Positions 60,206 through 64,000 of a stretch of DNA of 64,000 nt are shown here, one piece after another. The position numbers and the translations under genes were made by a program. Source of the stretch: Stutzerimonas stutzeri (lineage in GTDB: Bacteria; Pseudomonadota; Gammaproteobacteria; Pseudomonadales; Pseudomonadaceae); the NCBI RefSeq assembly GCF_009789555.1, contig NZ_CP046902.1:2496001-2560000 (forward strand), in the 5' to 3' direction. Each line of letters begins with the position of its first letter. The stretch's first letter is position 1. Below the pieces are notes generated by a model, which saw nothing but the letters and a program-made list of their open reading frames with translations, had not been told where the DNA came from and ran no database searches.

Positions 60206-61489
60206 TCAGAAACCGATTCTGTCGCGCAGGCTGTAATAAAGCGCGCCGAGCGCACTCAGTGGTGCGCTGAACGCCTGTCCGCCCGGAAACGGATAGTGCG
60301 GCAGGCTGGCAAAGGCGTCGAAGCGCTCGGCCTGTCCGCTGAGGGCCTGCGCGATGACTTTCCCGGCGATATGGGTGTAGGTCACGCCGTGGCCGCTGCA
60401 CCCTTGCGAGTAATAGAGATTGCCGTCAAGCCGGCCTACTTGCGGTAAGCGAGACAGCGTCATCAGAAAATTCCCGGTCCAGGCGAATTCCGTTTTGATT
60501 CCGCGCAGTTGCGGGAACGTCTTGAGCATCTTCGGGCGGATGATCGAGTCGATATCGGCGGGGTCCCGGGCGCCGTAAACCACACCGCCGCCGTATATCA
60601 AACGCTTGTCGGCGGAGAGGCGGAAATAGTCCAGCAAGTAATTGCAATCCTCGACGCAGTAGTCCTGCGGCAGCAAGGTCGCCGCGAGTTCAGGGTCCAG
60701 GGGCTCGGTGGCGATGACCTGCGTCCCACAGGGCATGGATTTGGCCGCCAGCTCAGGAACCAGATTGCCCAGGTAGGCATTTCCCGCAACGACCACGAAC
60801 CTGGCGGTTACCTGGCCTTGCCGGGTATGGACGCGCGGCGTGTTGCCGCGCTCGATGCGGATGGCCGGGCTTTGTTCGTAGATGACGCCGCCGAGCGATT
60901 CGACGGCCGCCGCTTCGCCCAGGGCCAGATTGAGCGGATGAATATGACCCCCTCCATGGTCCAGCATCCCGCCGACGTATCGCTCGCAGGCAACCACGTT
61001 CCGGATGCCGGCGTGGTCGAGCAGCTCCAGCCGATCGTAGCCGTAGCGCTCCCAGAGCGCCTTCTGGGATTCGAGATGGTGCATCTGCCTGGCGTTGAAG
61101 GCGGCGAATACGCCCCCGTTCTTCAGATCGCAGTCGATGCCATACCGCGCCACGCGATCGCGGATGATCTGCCCGCCTTCGAATGCCATGGCGCCGATCA
61201 GTCGCGCCTCGTCATGCCTGACGCTGCGCTCGACGGTATCGATGTCGCGGCTGTAGCTGTTGACGATCTGCCCGCCGTTGCGCCCGGAAGCGCCGAAGCC
61301 GACCTTCGCTGCTTCCAGCACCGTGACGCGAAACCCTTGCTCCAGCAAGAACAGCGCGGTCGACAGTCCGGTATAACCGGCGCCGATGACGCAGACGTCG
61401 GTCTCGACGTTGCCGTTCAGCGCGTCGCGGGCCGGCGCCGGGTTGGCCGACGCGGCGTAATAGGAGGAAGGGTAGGGAGTGTGCGACAT
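60206..61489 (-). CDS. FAD-dependent amine oxidoreductase (PuuB/PauB-like, DAO family)
   Basis: 427 residues. VCVIGAGYTGLSTALFL carries GxGxxG at 36-41, GRNGGQIVNSYSRD is the FAD-linked loop of gamma-glutamylputrescine oxidases, and GCSGHGVTYTHIAGKVIAQAL is the C-terminal FAD motif. It likely oxidises gamma-glutamyl polyamines or a related amine, producing an aldehyde and peroxide. It stands alone and converges on the PA2778-type gene with a 3-bp gap. Confidence 0.88.
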   Translation of the reverse strand: MSHTPYPSSYYAASANPAPARDALNGNVETDVCVIGAGYTGLSTALFLLEQGFRVTVLEAAKVGFGASGRNGGQIVNSYSRDIDTVERSVRHDEARLIGAMAFEGGQIIRDRVARYGIDCDLKNGGVFAAFNARQMHHLESQKALWERYGYDRLELLDHAGIRNVVACERYVGGMLDHGGGHIHPLNLALGEAAAVESLGGVIYEQSPAIRIERGNTPRVHTRQGQVTARFVVVAGNAYLGNLVPELAAKSMPCGTQVIATEPLDPELAATLLPQDYCVEDCNYLLDYFRLSADKRLIYGGGVVYGARDPADIDSIIRPKMLKTFPQLRGIKTEFAWTGNFLMTLSRLPQVGRLDGNLYYSQGCSGHGVTYTHIAGKVIAQALSGQAERFDAFASLPHYPFPGGQAFSAPLSALGALYYSLRDRIGF

Positions 61490-61618
61490 TCTGCTTGCCC
61501 TGTTTTGAATATTTGACGCCGATGCTATCTCGGGAGGCCCCTGCGGCGCCATAGCGCCGCAAACGGCGCGCCCTTCATCCAAAAATTACGAATATCAGTG
61601 GCTTAGCGAAAAAACCGC

Positions 61619-61646
61619 TTGACTCCGTCGGGCGTATCTCTAAAAT
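61619..61646 (+). promoter_or_regulatory. Sigma-70 promoter of tRNA-Val
   Basis: TTGACT, 16-bp spacer, TAAAAT; the tRNA begins 14 bp after the -10 box. The GC-rich start region (GCGCGTCC) resembles a stringent discriminator. Confidence 0.8.
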
Positions 61647-61659
61647 GCGCGTCCATCGG

Positions 61660-61736
61660 AGGCACATAGCTCAGTTGGTTAGAGCACCACCTTGACATGG
61701 TGGGGGTCGTTGGTTCGAATCCAATTGTGCCTACCA
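61660..61736 (+). tRNA. tRNA-Val (anticodon GAC)
   Basis: 77 nt with encoded CCA. Acceptor AGGCACA pairs with TGTGCCT, anticodon loop TTGACAT gives GAC, T-arm GGTTCGAATCC. A terminator follows within 8 bp. Confidence 0.97.
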
Positions 61737-61742
61737 ATTCCG

Positions 61743-61771
61743 AAAAGGGTCGCGCCAGCGACCCTTTTTTT
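61743..61771 (+). terminator. Intrinsic terminator of tRNA-Val
   Basis: AAAAGGGTCGC-GCCA-GCGACCCTTTTTTT: an 11-bp stem and a seven-T run. Confidence 0.95.
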
Positions 61772-61959
61772 ATGCCTTGCTTGTCAGTGCGGCGGCTTTC
61801 TGAAAGCATCCGTGCTCCTTATTTCCAGTGACTTCGGTCCGTCCCGATCGCCTCAGGGCTCCTGCCACCGTGCGGCAGGTTTATTCGGCGGGTCGCTTTC
61901 CTGGCTCATCCCAACCCATGTGGCCTTTGGTAGGGGTCACCGCTAGGAGAGGAGGCGCC

Positions 61960-63882
61960 ATGCCCACCATTACTCTTCCTGACGGCAGTCAGCGCTCGTT
62001 CGATCATCCCGTTTCTGTCGCACAGGTGGCCCAATCCATTGGCGCGGGTCTCGCCAAGGCCACGCTTGCCGGCAAGGTAGACGGTCGGCTGGTCGATGCT
62101 TGTGATCTGATCGAGCAGGACGCGAGCCTGCAAATCATCACGCCGAAGGACGAAGAGGGCCTGGAGATCATTCGCCACTCCTGTGCGCACCTGGTCGGGC
62201 ATGCGGTCAAGCAGCTCTATCCCACCGCGAAAATGGTCATCGGGCCGGTCATCGCCGAAGGGTTCTACTACGATATCGCCTTCGAGCGTCCGTTTACCCC
62301 GGACGATATGGCGGCTATCGAGCAACGCATGAAGGCGCTGATCGATACGGAATACGACGTGATCAAGAAGGTCACGCCGCGTGACGAAGTCATTGAGGTG
62401 TTCAAGGCGCGCGGCGAGGAATACAAGCTGCGGCTGGTCGAGGACATGCCCGACGAGCAGGCGATGGGCTTGTATTACCACGAAGAGTACGTGGACATGT
62501 GCCGCGGGCCGCATGTGCCGAACACGCGATTCCTGAAGTCATTCAAGCTGACCAAGCTGTCCGGCGCCTACTGGCGCGGCGACGCGAAAAATGAGCAGCT
62601 CCAGCGGATCTACGGCACGGCGTGGGCGGACAAGAAGCAACTGGCCGCCTATATTCAGCGCATCGAGGAAGCCGAAAAGCGCGATCACCGCAAACTCGGC
62701 AAGCGCCTGGATCTGTTCCATACCCAGGAAGAAGCGCCGGGCATGGTGTTCTGGCACCCGAACGGCTGGACCCTGTATCAGGTGCTCGAGCAGTACATGC
62801 GTGTCGTGCAGCGTGAAAACGGCTATCAGGAAATCCGGACGCCCCAGGTCGTCGATCGCAGCCTGTGGGAGAAATCCGGGCACTGGGCGAACTACGCTGA
62901 AAACATGTTCACCACGGAGTCGGAGAGCCGCGACTACGCGATCAAGCCGATGAACTGCCCCTGTCACGTGCAGGTGTACAACCAGGGTCTGAAAAGCTAC
63001 CGCGAACTGCCGCTGCGTCTTGCCGAGTTCGGGGCGTGCCATCGTAACGAGCCGTCCGGTGCCTTGCATGGCATCATGCGCGTTCGTGGATTTACTCAGG
63101 ACGATGCGCATATCTTCTGCACCGAAGAGCAAATGCAGTCCGAGTCCGCGGCATTCATCAAGCTGACCCAGGCGGTATACGCGGACTTTGGGTTTGTCGA
63201 TATCGAACTGAAATTGTCGACCCGGCCGGAAAAGCGAGTCGGTTCCGATGAGCTGTGGGATCGCGCCGAGGCGGCCCTGGCCGCCGCGCTGGACAGCGCG
63301 GGCCTGCCCTATGACCTGCAGCCCGGCGAGGGCGCGTTCTATGGGCCGAAGATCGAGTTCTCGTTGAAAGACTGCCTGGGGCGTGTATGGCAGTGCGGCA
63401 CGCTACAGCTCGATTTCAATCTGCCGATTCGCCTCGGCGCCGAGTATGTCAGCGAGAACAATGATCGCCAGCATCCGGTCATGTTGCACCGCGCCATCCT
63501 CGGCTCGTTCGAGCGTTTCATCGGAATTCTGATCGAGCATTACGAGGGCGCCTTTCCGGCTTGGCTGGCGCCTACGCAGGCCGTGGTGATGAATATCACC
63601 GACAAACAGGGCGATTTCGCACTTGAAGTCGAGAAAACGCTCAATCAAAGCGGCTTCCGTGCCAAGTCCGACTTGAGAAACGAAAAGATCGGCTTTAAAA
63701 TCCGCGAGCATACCTTGCTCAAGGTTCCCTATCTCTTGGTTATCGGAGATCGGGAAGTAGAGACACGAGCCGTTGCTGTGCGCACCCGCGAAGGCGTCGA
63801 TCTGGGCTCCATGCCCCTGGATGACTTCGCGCAGTTGTTGACGCAGGCGGTTTCCCGGCGTGGTCGCCAAGAATTGGAGTAA
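61960..63882 (+). CDS. thrS: Threonyl-tRNA synthetase
   Basis: 640 residues. N-terminal TGS domain (MPTITLPDGSQRSFDHPVSV), editing domain with HSCAHLVGHAVKQLYP, and class II catalytic core with FWHPNGWTLYQVLEQYMR, MNCPCH (zinc Cys335) and RAILGSFERFIGILIEHYEG, then the anticodon domain. Length matches E. coli ThrRS. GGAGAGGAGG precedes ATG 61960. infC follows with overlapping stop/start, the usual thrS-infC-rpmI-rplT order. Confidence 0.97.
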   Translation: MPTITLPDGSQRSFDHPVSVAQVAQSIGAGLAKATLAGKVDGRLVDACDLIEQDASLQIITPKDEEGLEIIRHSCAHLVGHAVKQLYPTAKMVIGPVIAEGFYYDIAFERPFTPDDMAAIEQRMKALIDTEYDVIKKVTPRDEVIEVFKARGEEYKLRLVEDMPDEQAMGLYYHEEYVDMCRGPHVPNTRFLKSFKLTKLSGAYWRGDAKNEQLQRIYGTAWADKKQLAAYIQRIEEAEKRDHRKLGKRLDLFHTQEEAPGMVFWHPNGWTLYQVLEQYMRVVQRENGYQEIRTPQVVDRSLWEKSGHWANYAENMFTTESESRDYAIKPMNCPCHVQVYNQGLKSYRELPLRLAEFGACHRNEPSGALHGIMRVRGFTQDDAHIFCTEEQMQSESAAFIKLTQAVYADFGFVDIELKLSTRPEKRVGSDELWDRAEAALAAALDSAGLPYDLQPGEGAFYGPKIEFSLKDCLGRVWQCGTLQLDFNLPIRLGAEYVSENNDRQHPVMLHRAILGSFERFIGILIEHYEGAFPAWLAPTQAVVMNITDKQGDFALEVEKTLNQSGFRAKSDLRNEKIGFKIREHTLLKVPYLLVIGDREVETRAVAVRTREGVDLGSMPLDDFAQLLTQAVSRRGRQELE

Positions 63883-64000
63883 TGACTATTAAGCGTGAAA
63901 TGAGACAGGATAAACGAGCTGCACCCAAGGCCCCGATCAACGAGAATATCTCGGCTCGTGAGGTCCGTTTGATTGGTGCTGATGGCGAGCAGGTTGGCAT
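63882..64000 (+). CDS. infC: Translation initiation factor IF-3, N-terminal part (cut by window end)
   Basis: Reads TIKREMRQDKRAAPKAPINE then NISAREVRLIGADGEQVG, the conserved N-terminal domain of IF-3. An ATG at 63882 overlaps the thrS stop (TAATG) and is in frame. Two codons later, at 63888, is ATT, the atypical start used by infC in many enterobacteria and pseudomonads for autoregulation. The ATT with upstream GGAGTAA spacing may be the true start; the ATG is two codons earlier. 119 bp are present. Confidence 0.93.
   Translation, partial: MTIKREMRQDKRAAPKAPINENISAREVRLIGADGEQVG

Noticed and set aside
61772..61959. T-box-like or S15-like leader control of thrS
   Set aside because: The 188-bp stretch has a GCC/GGC-type hairpin but no T-box sequence or tRNA-Thr anticodon-like arm that I can support.

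Overview
This GC-rich window has the gene content and order of a fluorescent-type or stutzeri-group Pseudomonas (Pseudomonas/Stutzerimonas, Gammaproteobacteria). The pointers are the 180-kDa class NAD-glutamate dehydrogenase, the rmf-rlmKL-dacB-yggL-dgt block, an OprD-type porin, NasS/NasT control of nitrate assimilation, and the thrS-infC pair at the right end. Remembered P. aeruginosa synteny (PA3088 to PA3028, PA1778 to PA1786, PA2779 to PA2743) fits, but no search was run. Stutzerimonas is an inference.

Layout. 1-9.9 kb: end of nadK, then an overlapping run of metallophosphoesterase, rhomboid protease, DUF1315 and DUF2797, then pepN, then a YCF48 beta-propeller protein with an RND exporter, closed by a strong terminator. 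10-27 kb: a nitrate-assimilation island, all on the minus strand except one small ORF. It holds cobA, nitrate reductase, a NirB-like flavoprotein, a PP2C-kinase fusion, a NarK-type transporter, a thioesterase, a NIT-like protein, a chemoreceptor without a sensor domain, a nitrate ABC transporter and nasT/nasS. 27-34 kb: a six-gene moxR/bat operon. 34-52 kb: gdhB, pyrD, rmf, rlmL, dacB, yggL, dgt, small membrane proteins and a porin. 52.7-54.3 kb: a collapsed integrative element at tRNA-Pro. 54.4-64 kb: mobA/moaB/moeA, an acyltransferase, an I78 inhibitor, a PA2779/PA2778-like pair, a FAD oxidoreductase, tRNA-Val, thrS and the start of infC.

The nitrate island is the best-integrated system. 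Three operons (flavoprotein-nitrate reductase-cobA, narK-kinase, nrtABD-chemoreceptor-NIT) each start with a sigma-54 promoter. Each then has a leader with two hairpins carrying A-x-x-G hexaloops; the second overlaps the 5' arm of an intrinsic terminator. This is the antitermination layout expected for the ANTAR protein NasT, encoded here with its nitrate sensor NasS. nasST itself has a sigma-54 promoter but no such terminator. NtrC-like dyads lie upstream.

The most novel features are: (1) the nitrate-transporter operon ends in a chemoreceptor with almost no periplasmic part, followed 2 bp later by a membrane-anchored NIT-like protein with no output domain, suggesting a split nitrate sensor; (2) a ~1.5 kb remnant bounded by 90-bp direct repeats at tRNA-Pro, holding a frameshifted phage polyvalent-protein fragment joined to the first ~37 codons of a tyrosine integrase.
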